Assembly (NCBI GenBank): GCA_914767715.1
Contig: OU612065.1
Coordinates: forward strand, 24,924,001 to 24,988,000
Direction of reading: 5' to 3'
Length of the DNA stretch: 64,000 nt
DNA from: Membranipora membranacea
Lineage: Eukaryota; Bryozoa; Gymnolaemata; Cheilostomatida; Membraniporidae
Positions 36,201 through 49,500 of this stretch are shown one piece after another. Both the position numbers and the translations under genes were made by a program. Each line of letters opens with the position of its first letter. The first letter of the stretch is position 1. A model generated the notes under the pieces. The model did no database searches, had not been told where the DNA came from, and saw only the letters and a list, made by a program, of their open reading frames with translations.

Positions 36201-37808
36201 ACAGTTGATGATGATTTGTTATATGATTTTGTTAATTATTTTGGAACTCATTTTCCAAGTGAGATGGTTTATGGTGCTAAATTCACGTACCAGCATAAAA
36301 TCGAATCTAGCAAGTTTGAAAAGATGAAATCGAGTGAAATAAGTATCAATGTTCAAGCTAGCTATAGTGGACAATTCTCTCTTGGTGGTGGATTTGGCCT
36401 TAGCGTGGCACAAAGTGAAGCCGCACAACAATTCAGCGAAAACGTTTCTACTTCAACAATAAGCATTGGTGCTCCGCCACCATATAATGGTGATGCAATG
36501 ACATGGGCTAGCACTGTCAAAGATACACCCGTACCAATGCAATACTCCTTTATTCCAATCTATGAGCTCTTCGATGATGGGAGGTTGAATGTTAAAAGGT
36601 ACCTGAGTAGAAAGCATACTCAACAGATCAGGGATGGTCTGCTCAGAATTTCATCCAGTTATTGTCGAAAATTAGAAAACGAGGGCTTAGAAGTTCTTTG
36701 TAATGATGACTCTGTCCTAAAAATGGCAAATTTTGAAAACACAGAAATGAACTCCAACTTACTACCTCCGAGAGATAAATTAAACTATACTCTTGACGAA
36801 TGCCTAACTGAATGTAACAAGAGAAAAAATTGCAAAATGGTAACGCTTTATCCAAGTGATCATTCATACTATAAATCAGGAACCCAGTGTCGACTCGATG
36901 TCAATACAAAACAGGGATTCAGAGTCAACTTGAGTCCCTGTGTCGGTTGCAACACATACATCGATCCACATTCATTATCAAAACCAATCGGTATGGCTGA
37001 ATTGCGATATGACTTGTCAGTAGCGAGACTTAACGAGATAGGAATACCTTACTACGCTGGATTTGATGAGCTGAATGAGTTCTGTGCTTTAGTTTGTACC
37101 AGTTACAGACAGTGTGTTGGATACGAAGTGAGTAATTCAATACGGTTCAAGTTCAATTGTGCGACATATAGGGAACATGGTGTAAACTTGGTCCAGACGC
37201 CTCTGTTTGATTTTGAAACTTACATTATGCCTGATTCTGCAAAGCAAGCCTTTAGGCAAGCTAAGCTTGATTATGGGATACTGTTTTATGGGTTGGCAAT
37301 GACCTCTGGTGAATATTCAGAGGTTCGAAATTGCGAATATGAATGTTGTCGAAAATTATGTGTGAGCAACATCAACTGTTTGGCACTTTCAACTGTTAAA
37401 GTGAAACGTTGCAAAATGTTTATGAATGACTGGAATACAGAGATTGTTGAAGTCAGTAAAGCACCAGATGTGTTTGAATTTTTCCCAGAACGTGCAATGA
37501 GTGGTTGGCTTAATTTATCCATTGACACCAGTTTGAGTAAACAGCTAGAGAGTAACTATCACCTTAATATCTCATCAGCTATCATTGCGAATGTGACAAA
37601 TGCTGACGAATGTGCAAGCCAATGCAGTAACAAAATTCACTGCATCGCCGCAGCATGGGAGCTCTCAACCAACTGCATCAATTACAATTATTTCAAATTT
37701 TTCCCACCACGAACCAATTCAACGACTCAGAACCGAAGACCAAATGGTTTTCAGATAATGATCCCAAACCACAGAGAGAGAATTCGTCTTTTTAAAATTG
37801 GTACCTGA
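33292..37808 (+). CDS. Membrane-anchored MACPF (perforin-like) protein with Cys-rich tail
   Basis: Six coding exons: 33292-33354, 33773-33900, 34164-34223, 34489-34577, 35181-35373, 35870-37808; phases join to give about 823 residues. There is no signal peptide. A hydrophobic stretch near residues 29-51 (MSFAVAFAVLVGLVIIMMM) follows the basic PRRSRW, which predicts a type II anchor with the bulk outside the cell. The MACPF signature lies near 296-306: YDFVNYFGTHF, followed by a Gly-rich strand (GQFSLGGGFGLSV) as in pore-forming hairpin regions. From about residue 460 to the end the protein is Cys-rich with repeated patterns such as LDECLTECNKRKNCKMV, ECCRKLCVSNINC and DECASQCSNKIHC, which resemble PAN/apple-like modules. 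MACPF proteins form membrane pores in immunity or act in adhesion and development. The ATG at 33292 has A at -3; an in-frame ATG at 33250 would add 14 residues. Whether it makes pores is not known. Confidence 0.85.
34221..34358. mobile_element. Palindromic MITE-like insertion with 12-bp flanking repeats
   Basis: Arms at 34233-34283 and 34295-34345 (51 bases each, one mismatch seen) with an 11-base loop. The block is flanked by identical 12-base direct repeats AGTGTAAGTATC at 34221-34232 and 34347-34358, which look like a target-site duplication. The left copy contains the splice donor of the MACPF exon 34164-34223; the right copy is a second GTAAGT. Confidence 0.8.
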
Positions 37809-40567
37809 GATAAAATAAAAATCATACAATGCTGCATATAAAAGCTAATAATTTTTTCATTAATACATTTATTATCTGCAACAATTGATCATTTCTAATG
37901 TTTTTCATGATGTAACAAGAACAACAATGGCAAAAGAAAAAGAATACTAAAAAGATTCAACAAAAAAGAAGACTTTGCCAATAAACTGAAAAAGTGTTGC
38001 AGTAGCCTTTTCTTATACATTTTTATAGTAAGAGTGCTTTGCAATTTTATAATAAGGTTCTCATTTGAAACCCGCTAACACAACCAAATGCAGCCTAGCA
38101 TCCTGTTTTATGCTTCAATAATAAAATAAATCATATTGTTGATGTGTGACAAAGCTGTCTCAATCCTAATTTGCATCGATATTTTGTTTCAATTTTTGTA
38201 TTGGGTAGTTACCACGTTACGTCATAAACAATATATATATATTTCTTGTATACTTTTAAACTATTTGTGTCAGATTTTTTTTTTTATGATGACTAAATTT
38301 GTGAGGAAATCCGATCCTGTTTTATTTTAACCCTTTGACTGATCTTTAGCCAGCTGCTGATCGGTAGAGGGGGAATAGCTACGGATCCTGGAGAGAATTT
38401 GATAACACCTTGCCCTTTATTATCTGCTAATTATTGCATGCCACCATTATAAGATAATCTTTGAAACTTTTTACAACAGCAATAAATAACAGAAATCTGT
38501 GTACAAATAATTATGCTTTTGTTGATCAAACCTCTAAAGACTAGTTAGATTTTTGCTTTCATGCAATGTGATCAAATTTATTAGCTGCTCTTGTAAAAGA
38601 GACCATGTTACTTTATTGGGCTAAAAAAAATAACTTTTGACAGTCATTTACTCCAACTTTCTTATGGAAAAGTGCTACAGCATCCTTTCCGCACCCGTAC
38701 GTTCAGCTCCTTTGGTATATATAATATGGAGATTAACAGACTACCATCTTTGAAATTGCAGATTCAAAATAGTATATCATAATATTATTTCTCGCTTTGT
38801 CCTATGAGCTCAACAAATCACCTTTATTGTATTACGATAGAAGAGTTTTTTCTAAAACCGCTTTTATTTTTTTTCACATTATTGGCAGTAATCCTTGTAT
38901 TGGAATGTCCAAATTCTAGAATACTTGTTAGAAAACTTAGATGTTTATATATTAATGCGCTCAGATGATCAAGTCATATGATTGGCCACTATTAAGAACT
39001 GCTTCACAAAGGGTGATTGATTCCTGTGGAAACCGTCCCCACTCAAATTTACATTCACACATTATCACAAATAAAATTCATACATATTACAACTAAAACA
39101 TGAAAACACATCAATGCTCTGTTTATATGGTACATACATATACATAATTTAGAATTTCAGTTACTTTCAATGTGCAGGATGATTAACTCAAGTTGAGGTA
39201 ATGTTAGACAGGTCTACAAACAGTCGTCTAGTAAGTTTAGCATGTTGCACAGGTCTACTCCCAAACCTCAGGGCTGGGTCTCTGGCCACAGGCAATGAAT
39301 GACTCAATGAGTTCACTCCCTGAATGACTGACTACCCCCTTGTGGTAGACCTGTGGACTAGAGTAGATAGTTTGGCAATCTAAGTTCAATCAATGTACAC
39401 CATCATTGCTGCAATACAGTAGGCCTGGCCTGGTGATCAATCATTGATAATAATTCATTCTTAGTTAGGCCTGTTGTTGATAGACACATAGTGGTAGTAG
39501 ATGGGCATCTGGAGTTACAAGCACATGCTCAATGTAACTCCAGATGCCTAGACATGGGCTGGTAATACTGCTGGGCTTGTTAGTTTACTTGCTTAGATTC
39601 TCTAATAGGCTATGTGCTTCTCAAAAATGATGGTGGGAATTTGAGCAGATCAACGACAATAATTCCATATCACACAAGTTCTGACCAATGACAGTTGAGC
39701 TTGGTTTGCCAAGGAGTTATGAAAGAAGCTCATCATCGATCCCTACATATAACTCATAACAGCCCACAGTGTGAAACTACACATTTGCAGTTATAGACTC
39801 GGCAGCAGACACCACAGTAAATCATCTGCGCTGAGAAAAACTGCAAGATTTGTCTGTGACTCCCAAAACCAGCACCACTGTTCTGCTCCAAAAGCCACAT
39901 CCACTAGGCGATGGATCTTATGCCAGTAGCATCGAATGATGCAGAGGTTCACGCCAAGCTCATTCCACCTCCTGCTTAAGCCCTACATACTGGTTCCTAA
40001 TTTCCAAATTTTTGTAGCCAGTGTGTCTTACTCACTAGGGAAAGAAGTGGAAAAATAGTTGGTGCCTGCTGTGCATGTGAACTGAATTATGGATTTGAGA
40101 ATCGCTGAATGTTCCAGCAACGAATTTCTTCCAATGTTGACAATCAACCAGTAAACATAGGGTCACCATAATATATATTGTCAAGTTTCAAATCATAATT
40201 ATTATGCTTTGTTAATTGAAGTATTAGAATCCGAGTGGGAGCCTATAAGGTTCTAGTATTGTCTGGACTATCTCAATTCTTCTCTCTATTGAAATGTTTC
40301 TTTTACAGGACCTTGCTTGACAGCCTAGCACTGTTTCTTTTTACAGAGTCAGGTGATTAACTAATTAACCTTGAACAGGCCTACACCCTGTAAACAGCTA
40401 GGAACTCTTGTGTTCAACGCACAAACCTAAGTCTTAACTAAAATATCTGCAACTCCTCTGGCTTCAGTGTTCGAATCTGTATCATATGACCCCTCATATC
40501 CAAATAAAGCCTTTATTTCCTTTACAGTTCAATAACCTTAGAAATGTGAAAGGCAAAAATCAGAGCA
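37809..40567. other. Intergenic region between the MACPF gene and CEP131
   Basis: An AATAAA begins 6 bases after the MACPF stop (37814-37819) and others lie near 38120-38130. A strong hairpin lies at 39503-39548. The last part holds the CEP131 5' UTR: an acceptor TTTACAG ends at 40527, so a non-coding exon upstream is likely. No coding exon seen. Confidence 0.5.
39503..39548. repeat. Hairpin repeat
   Basis: GGGCATCTGGAGTTAC and its complement GTAACTCCAGATGCC enclose about 15 bases. It is a near-perfect 15-base-pair stem with no second copy seen. Confidence 0.65.
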
Positions 40568-43500
40568 ATGACAAGCAGAAAATCAGGAGGAGATAATCTT
40601 GATTTGAGCTTGACTGGCTCACAAGTGTTATCTGCTAGATCTTCAAAAGCGGTCAACAAGAGACCATCATCATCTGGAGGTAGACCAAAAGCTAACAACA
40701 GTGTTCTGTCCGCGGTATGTGTTACCTACAATGTTGATGATAAATCAAACAGTGCATGTTCAATCCAGTGCTCAGAACAGTATCATTTTATTTAAATTTC
40801 GCCACAACTTCAAAACTGTTCTTTATCAAAGTGTCAGTTATGATGAGGGTAAAACAATGGGCTGGTCTGAATCAGTGCATTTACCATATATATATCAGTC
40901 AAAATCTACTGTCTCTTTGTCAAAAGAATCTGATTATATTTTTTTTTCAATATTGTTTTGTAGTCCAATGGGTATTCTCACGAACCACGAAAGAGGATCA
41001 ACTCCATCGACAATATTTCAGCTAGATCAGCTAGAAAAACTAATCTGAGCAATCCTCAATCAAGGAGCAATGGTGATGTCACTCCCAAGTCAGTTAAAAT
41101 TGATAATGTCAGTAACTCACATTCTGCACCTCTAACAAGAGGGATTAGGTAAGAAGGCCTACCATTCTGTGCAGCGTTATCTGTCATGTTTTGTAATTTT
41201 AATTGAAGTCCTTATCAAGAAACAATTATTTATGCCCACCAAAGACCAAGGCACTCCTTCTACCATCAGTAGTTCATGCCAAGTAGAGCATCGTAATTTT
41301 TAACTTGCAGATTTGATATAACTTTATAATAAGTAACTACCTGACTATATCATGCATTGGTCTTTGGGTAGTCCTTAAAAGTATCCCCTATAATAATGAT
41401 GTAATATTGATACGAGCTATTTTAGTGGGACTTTTCAGCACTTAGTGAAGTCAATGTGTGACTTGAATGCATATATAACTACCTGGATACTAAGACTTAG
41501 ATACAGTACCAATCCACAAATATTGGTGACAATCTTGATCTTGATATGGTGATGTTTTTTTCACAGTAATGAGTTTCTTGCATTCTTTGACTCATCTGGA
41601 GCGAGACCAAAGACTCAGAACAAAACGCCATCCATAAAAAGGCCTCTAATGGATCATTCAGTGAGTACAGAGTTCACATTTGCTTTTGTTTTAAAGTGAT
41701 ATGTATCTGACTTTGCTAAAAAAGTGCCTGATGTCAGCTGTTTGAGAAAAATCTTGTTTACTATCTTAGATTCCCTGACTACACATTGCTATCTAGCATT
41801 GTTTGGCTGTTTGTTTCCCCTCATTTCGAGATTACACTATAAGCCTGTGCATCTTCGATAAACAGACGTTTAATAAATTCATGTAGACTGTAGCCATTTT
41901 TCTTGTTTTGACTTTTGGTTGTGAGGTAAGCCCCCCTCCCTCATTTTGATTAGCATGCTTTCAAAATCCTCCTCTGTGTCCTATCTTTTGTGATACCTGC
42001 AAGCTCTCAGTTGCACAGAGAATGATCTCTCAACCTTGGTAATGATGTGCCATTTCTTACATGTGAAGACTGCATGTTACAAGTTTCCTCAGGCACAGCA
42101 GTATTTTTGAAGGTCCCAAAGACAGCAGCAGGGTTTCCTGGTAGTGCTGAGTCAACCCCAAGAACCTCCAGAAGTAAGAGAACAAACACTACAGCTAGTA
42201 ATCACACAAGGCATAGCATATTCAGACCTGAGAGTCCGCAAAGCAGTGTAGCTGGAGATGGAGACTCTACTGCTAGAGGTTACACTCCACGATCCACGGC
42301 TCGGGATTACTCGCCACAGTCTACTGCCAGAGATTACACCCCACAGTCTACGGCACGTGACTACACTCCACAATCTACCGCAAGGTCCACAGGCAATAGT
42401 GTGGCAGACCGTATCAGCGCCAGTGCAAGTAACACTCCAAGAGAAGATAACTTTGGTCTTATGAACAATGAGGTTGACATGGGACCCAAGTTCTCTGGGC
42501 ATTACCCCGAGAACGGAGATATGATATATAACTCAATGACTGAGCCTAAATTATCGTCACGTCGTAGTCCAAAAACAAGCAAGACACAGGCACGGGCTTC
42601 CACTTCAAACCATAAAGACTTAAATGCCACCAATAACATGCTTCCGCAAAATGCAGAATCAAGAAAGCCGCCAAAACTAGAACTGAGAACTATGCAGAAC
42701 TCATACCAAAATCCTACATACAATGTGAATAAGACGCCTGTCAATGAGGTTCATCCCAACTTTCAACAAAAAGTGTCCAAAAACGAAGCTGAAGATTACA
42801 TCAAGAGAGTGAACATGGCAGCAAGTGTCATTCAAAATGCTTTTAAGAGGTATGTTAGACGGCGCAAGGCACTGCGAGCCAGTGAGGCTGCCATGAAGCG
42901 ACTTTTAACTCAGAAACGAGAGGATTTCACTCAGAGGCAGGAGCAGGCTGTGCAGCAAACGGGCAGAAATAAAGAACTGGAGAGACAGAAAGCGAGAGAG
43001 GAGAAGGCACGGCAAGCCAGACTTGCTGCTATTGAAGTTAGTTTATAAATTGCTATCAATCTCGCTTTAATTTTTTTTCAGAAAGTCAAGAGCCCATTAT
43101 TAACTACTTAGATTTATCTACCTTAATATATCCTTCCGTTACTCCACAACAGAAGGCAAAGGTAAAATAGGCTTTCTTTGTTTATGAACGCCCATAGACT
43201 TAGTAATTATTATTAAGTCTTGGGTGAATGCCAAATGGGCGAATGCCAAATGGGCCTATATAGTCTAATAATGTCAACTGTGTTTAGATACTTTGATGTA
43301 AATTAGTGTTTCTCCGTTTATCTATAGGAGTTAAACAAGAGGAGAGAGGAAGACAAACAGCGTGCTAAAGAAGTGGCTGAAGCTGAGATAGGACATCTCA
43401 AAGCAACTGGTAAAGTCGGGCCCAAGAAGTTTGTAACCAAATCTCTAAGCCAAAGAACAAAGAAACAACCAAACTCTCCCAGAGAGAAGAAATCACCTCG

Positions 43501-46500
43501 TGATAACAAGTCGACACAACAAGCAGCGTCCCCCAGAACGAAGCGACAAGCGTCACCCGAAGAGCAAATGCCTGAATTACAGGTTTGCATTAAATGATGC
43601 ATGAATGAGATAGATACGATTAGGAGACGATTATCGCAAGACATTTGTAGCAGATTTTCTGAGTGCTTTTTATTGTTATCAATGCGCTCATTAATTGGAA
43701 CCTCTTATCCTTTACATTTGTTGAGATCATAGCACTGCTCCGATTTTGCAGGTTTTTACTTTATTTTATCAGCTGTCAAAAGCCATATTATTTTATGTAT
43801 TCCTTGTCTTTTTCTGTCTACCATTATTTTATTTTATACTTATTGTTGTTGATATCGTTTCTAGTTACAGGGTAGCCCGAGAGTAGACCCTGGAGGAGAG
43901 GAGGGGGTACCAGTTACCCCTAGTCACGCTGGTACTCGTACTACACTAGATGATCTGATGAGTACACTCAAACTACTTGAGGAGGATGAACAACTTCCAC
44001 CTCCCCCTGAGAGCAGGGTCACAGCCTGGGTCAACCAAGAACATGGTAGGTCATAGCATGGAGTACCCTTGGTCATAGTACTAAAATTGCGTGGTTTCAT
44101 TTTCTCAAAAAGATGAATTATAATTGGAAGGCAGATAGCTAAAGACATTGTTCACAGTAACTCATTGGACATAGATATATGTGTGGTATCGATCTCATAA
44201 TAATATATTATAATTTAGTCTATGAATTCTGCACTACGAATCACTCCCTCACCAATCACAGCTGTCTATAACTTTGAGTAAGTACTGAATTGTTTATTGT
44301 GTAGACAACTTACATTCTTCCAATTATTATCCTTTAAATGCAGACAGTGGATCCTCACATCACAGCAGCTCAGGCAGGGAGGCGCTCACTGCTGGAGCCT
44401 TACAGAGACACAGTCAAGATCAGCAGGCTAAGCAAACTGTGAATTCTAATAGTAAACTCAACAACATACTCTCATTCCTTGATGAAGTGGAGACTGGCGA
44501 TCGGTTACAAGATATTGAACAGGTCTGAACATACATGAAATAGCAATTGTGTTTATTGCCTTATTATTGTTCAAGTCGTACTTTTGTAACATTTGAATCA
44601 CCTTAATCAAATTTAAAAAAGTGGTTATCATAACATAAAATTCTGGGTTTCATTACTGCGTTTGATTTAGGTTCATACCTGAAAGGTTGAACTGTTTTGT
44701 AAACTCATGCTCTGCATATAAACGAAAATATCTATGAAACATAAACTTGAAGTAGAATTCAACCCTAGCCCCTCTAAACATGAATCCACTCGCAATTTGC
44801 CTTCACAGATAGGCAACATACTCAACAATGAAAATCCAAGGTATAAGCTCTGGTTCTTCACCACAGGGCAATCAGCAGCAGTATTTATATGATTCATACT
44901 TATAGTCTGTTGAAAGAATAGAACAGTTTAGTAGAGAGCCACCTCCAGGGCTTCTGGTACCGTCAGCTGAAGAACTGGAGAACATGGAGCAGGCTTCCCT
45001 TGCAGCCAGTGAAGTTACTAATACTGTACTCAAACAGAGGCTACAGCTCGACGAGAAAGCCAGATCCGTGCAGATGTTACAGAAAGCTTTGGTGAGTGGC
45101 TCCTGGCATCAATATTCTGGGAAGGGATTCTTTAAAAGATTTCTTAGTTGTTTCCTCAACTAGCTATTTGATGTAAATCGAGTATAACATGCTTGCATTA
45201 TAATCAAGCGTATTTTCTGTTTGTGACATCCAAAATGTCACCAGTGAAGTAAATGTTGTGAATTTTAAAATTGCTTGCTTAGATATAAAAGGCCATCCAA
45301 AGGTACGGTGAGGCCTCCAAACTGGATTTTCCTAGTCTCATGGTCCCACCTATTTGAACATACCTGTTTTGATTGTCAAAGTGAAGCCCTCAAGTGCTCT
45401 AATTAGGCCAAAGATGCTTAACTACTATCATAATGGAGTTTAAACAGTTGTTATATTACTGTAGAAACAGCAGAGCAAGTTGTTGATCAATCATCTGTTA
45501 TATTACTGTAGAAACAGCAGCGCGAGTTGTTGATCAGTCAGTTGTTCTGTAACTGTAGAATCAGCAGCGCGAGTTGTTGATCAATCATCTGTTCTGTTAC
45601 TGTAGAAACAGCATCGCAAGTTGTTGATCAATCATCTGTTCTGTTACTGTAGAATCAGCAGCGCGAGTTGACGATCCGACACGCCCGTGAGACAGAGAAG
45701 GAGATGAGTAAACGATTGGACGTCCAGAAAACTGAGTATGAGGAGACGGTACAAAGACATCTCAACTTCATAGATCAGCTCATAGACGATAAGAAAACTC
45801 TCAGTGATAAATGTGAAACACTCGTCACAGAGCTCAAACAAGTGGATAAAAAGTACTCCGACAAAATCAGACAGATGCAAGAAACGTGAGTTTTGTTCTT
45901 AGATATGTATCTTGATATGCGGTTTAGATGCTGTAAATTGCGATAAGTCGAATGTTCAGAAGGGGTGGCGGCAAACTACTCTATCATTGGACATGGGCCT
46001 AAATTGAGACCTATGTTCTGTTGCAGACACGATAGAGAGTTAGCAAAAGTAAAAGAGATGATCACTACGCAGGAGAAAGTAAAACGAGAGAGATGGATTG
46101 AAGAGAAAACTAAGAAAATCAAGGTGCGGTACCGTGCCAATCAGTATATGAAATTTTTTTCTTGCTTCAACTTCATCTCTTGTTTATATCGTTTCTGCCT
46201 CATCAGGGTGCAGGGGAGCTGCTCTCCGCGGTCATAATTTGTGGCCGTGTGACAAGGCTATTTGAGGGGCAAAGATGACTGGGTTTTATGATTGGTCAAA
46301 ATATTTCAAATATAACGAGCTAATATTGATCAAGTTTCTTCATAAATCAGCCCAGGCATTTTATTCCGTTGAACAAATGATAACAATGTCTCTTTGGACC
46401 ACACTATTGTCTTAATTTACAGGATTTAACAGTAAAAGGCTTGGAGCCTGAGATACAGAGATTGATAGGGCAGCATAAGTCGGAGCTGAAGAAGCTGAAG

Positions 46501-49500
46501 ACGATACACGAGGCGGAGCTGTTACAGTCTGATGAGCGAGCGGGTCAGCGTTACGTCAGCATGACTGAGGAGCTCAGAGATCAGCTAGCCAGAGAGAAGG
46601 AGACGGCGTGTCAGAGAGAAAGAGAACTAGCCGCTCAGAGGTCGGTGTTAGTGTATCACCATATGCATTTGTTATGAGGTTTCAATTTTCTACATATGTT
46701 CAGAGTTTATATAACCTTGATTTTAGATTTTTTTTAATGAAAGCTATTGATGAATGTATTGCATGAATGGAGATTTGGCATCAGAGCAATCTCAAAAATT
46801 CAGATACTTTGAGTTGCGTTCCTATTCCTAATGTCAACTAACAGAAAGAGAATAAGGCCCGATTTATGTTAATAAATCTTATTTTTCGTTGCATTGCACT
46901 TCAATGATTGAGCATTATCCAGATTTCAGCGCAATAAAGTTCTGTCTCGGAACTGGCAGGATGAAAGACCCACATGTATCAGAATGCTGAGGGTAAATTT
47001 AGATACTCAAATGACTTGCATTTTGTTCTTGTGCTGATTACGATATAAGCTTTGGAGTTTGTTTTACTCCCTCCTCACACTTATCTGCTTTCGTTGCTAA
47101 AGAATCCTATATCAATGTATATGTATATGTATATCAATGTGTGTTGTAGATATGAGAAGCAGCTACAGGCAGAGGAAGAAGCATATCAGCAGGCTCGTCG
47201 GAGGCTTTATCAGGAGGTACAAGATGAGAAGGAGAGGCTAGCTCAGGCTAGTATACGTCAGCGTCAGGAGATGGATAAACTACAGAGACAGCTGGAGGAT
47301 AGCCACTCGAGCAGCAGTGATCTCATGAAGAGGGAGTATGAGAAGGGCAGAGAGGAACAAGAACGCAGGCATCAGGTTAGCAATGCTGTAGTATATGCTG
47401 ACAATTGACCTTTTATTGACACTGAAAAAGCTATTGATTCAAATCAAGCTTTTCAAGAAAGGGGGCCTGCAAAAGTTTTCACATTCTAAAACTACCTCAT
47501 TATAGTGCAAATCAAACCTGAGACAGTTTCAATGAGGGTCCTTCATTGAAACATTTAGACTTAAGTATGGTATATCAATCTCATTTCAATCATTTCATAT
47601 CAGTCAACTGTGTTAGTATTACCTAGAGTTTAGTGTAGGTTGCTAGTTTGAGGGTGACTTAATATTAGCTAGCTCATTCTTTATAGTTTCTGCTATTTTA
47701 AGATGTTAGTTGTTGTACCATTTAATTTAATTTAACAATCTGTATTCACAGTCGGAGTTGAGCGAGTTAAAAGAGAGGTTAGAGATTGAAAAGGAGGCTT
47801 GGGAACAGAATTACATGAAGAAGCAGGAGGCGTGGCTGTTATCTAAAGAGAGAGAACTCAAGGATACAGTGAAGCAGGACAGAGATAGGGAGATAGAGCT
47901 GGTCATCAACAGACTGGAGGATGACGGAGTAAAGGCTAGAGAAGAGTGTGAGAGAGCCGCAGAGAATAGAATCAAGTAAGTGATTGGCTCATAATCATAA
48001 TAATGACACTCTACTGTTTTCCATGTTTACCCCATATGGACGAGTAACTCTCGCTCATCATGAAACTGAAAAGTTTGGCTCTGCTGCTCTTTGTTCTCCG
48101 TCAGCGTAGTTTTAACAACGGTCAATTTTGCACTAAAAAAAACATGCCATATGCTGTCGCTACATCAGTAAGCTAATATGCAAATAGGCAAAGGTTCATC
48201 CCTTGTGTTTTGAGATATCTCATTTAAAAAATTGACAAAATTTATTTGTCATAAGCTCATTTTGTGATGATTTTTCAAAATGTCTTTGACTGGGGTTACA
48301 GCTCTGCGGAGAGGATAGGTTCTGCTGATGATAGTCATAGTGTCTGAGTTCTTCCATTGATATGTATATGACCAAATATTTTGGGTCAGTAATGACAAGA
48401 AGTTGTCTATACCCTGCTTTACCTTTGAAAGTAGGCTGTGATACTCAGGACTGCTTGTTCGTTTTGTCGGCTACCATAGAGAATAATCCTTTATCTCACT
48501 GTTTATTCCAGACGTATAAGAGAGAAATATGAGGTAGAGTTAGATGAGTTAGAGAAATCTGAGAGGCAGGCTATGGAGAAGTATAATCAGATGAAGGCTG
48601 AGTTGCTTGAAGCTCAAGGTGAGCGAGAGAGACTCAAAGTGCTGAACAGACAGAAGGAACAGGAAGTCGACGATATTAAGCGTGTAAGTGTGTGGTATTA
48701 GATTATTTGCATGCTGCATTTATTGATTGTATAAATTGATTGTTACAATTTTCTCTACTGACAAAGCAATATAAACCAAGGAGGAATAGAACTTACTCCT
48801 TGCACAAACTGATATAAAACTTTTTAGTGCTAACCGTTTTCTTTGCTTTATACTTCCACTGTATACACCACAGGGCGGTAGTTCAGATTCACACATAAAA
48901 CCTGGTTAATATACCTTTTCTATAGAGTACTAATAAAACTATGACATTTACATCCAAAGATTCATCTTCAGATGTCAAAGTCAGTAATTTGATTAACAGC
49001 TTTCAGAGAAGTTACACCGAGAGAGGGATCACGTACAAGATGTGGTTAGACAGGAGTTTGCTGATAAGCTTATAGCTACTGATGAAGAAAATAAGCGAGT
49101 CAAACAGGAAATGGCTGAGGTCAAATCTCGACATAAAATTGAGATTGAAAGGATGAAGCAAGAGATTGAGGTTGTTAACAAGTCCAAGCAGGATGAGATG
49201 GATGCGGTTCATGCCAGGTAAGTTAAAAGTGGAAGGCAACAATTCTGTAGAATCCTCTCAACTATCTGTCATACAACAGATACCCTTTTGTGTTCAATGT
49301 TTGACCATGGGGGATGCAATTGATGTGATTTGTTAGCAAAGTACCATTTGGTAATTAATCCTTAGAGCATTACTTTGAGGCCATCACGTTGAAAGGATTA
49401 GAGACGTAACTTCCTCAATATTAGGCTTTTAAAGCTGAAACACACTCATATGATAGAATATGGAGAATAACAGCCTTCAAGTAATGCCTTAAAAATAGAA

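Noticed and set aside
42047-42112. Upstream extension of the long CEP131 open frame
   Set aside because: The frame is open by chance through intron; the acceptor TTTTTGAAG ending at 42112 is the one that joins in phase with exon 41567-41660.
45450-45660. CRISPR-like array
   Set aside because: The units are contiguous 47-bp tandem copies with no unique spacers, in an animal gene intron.
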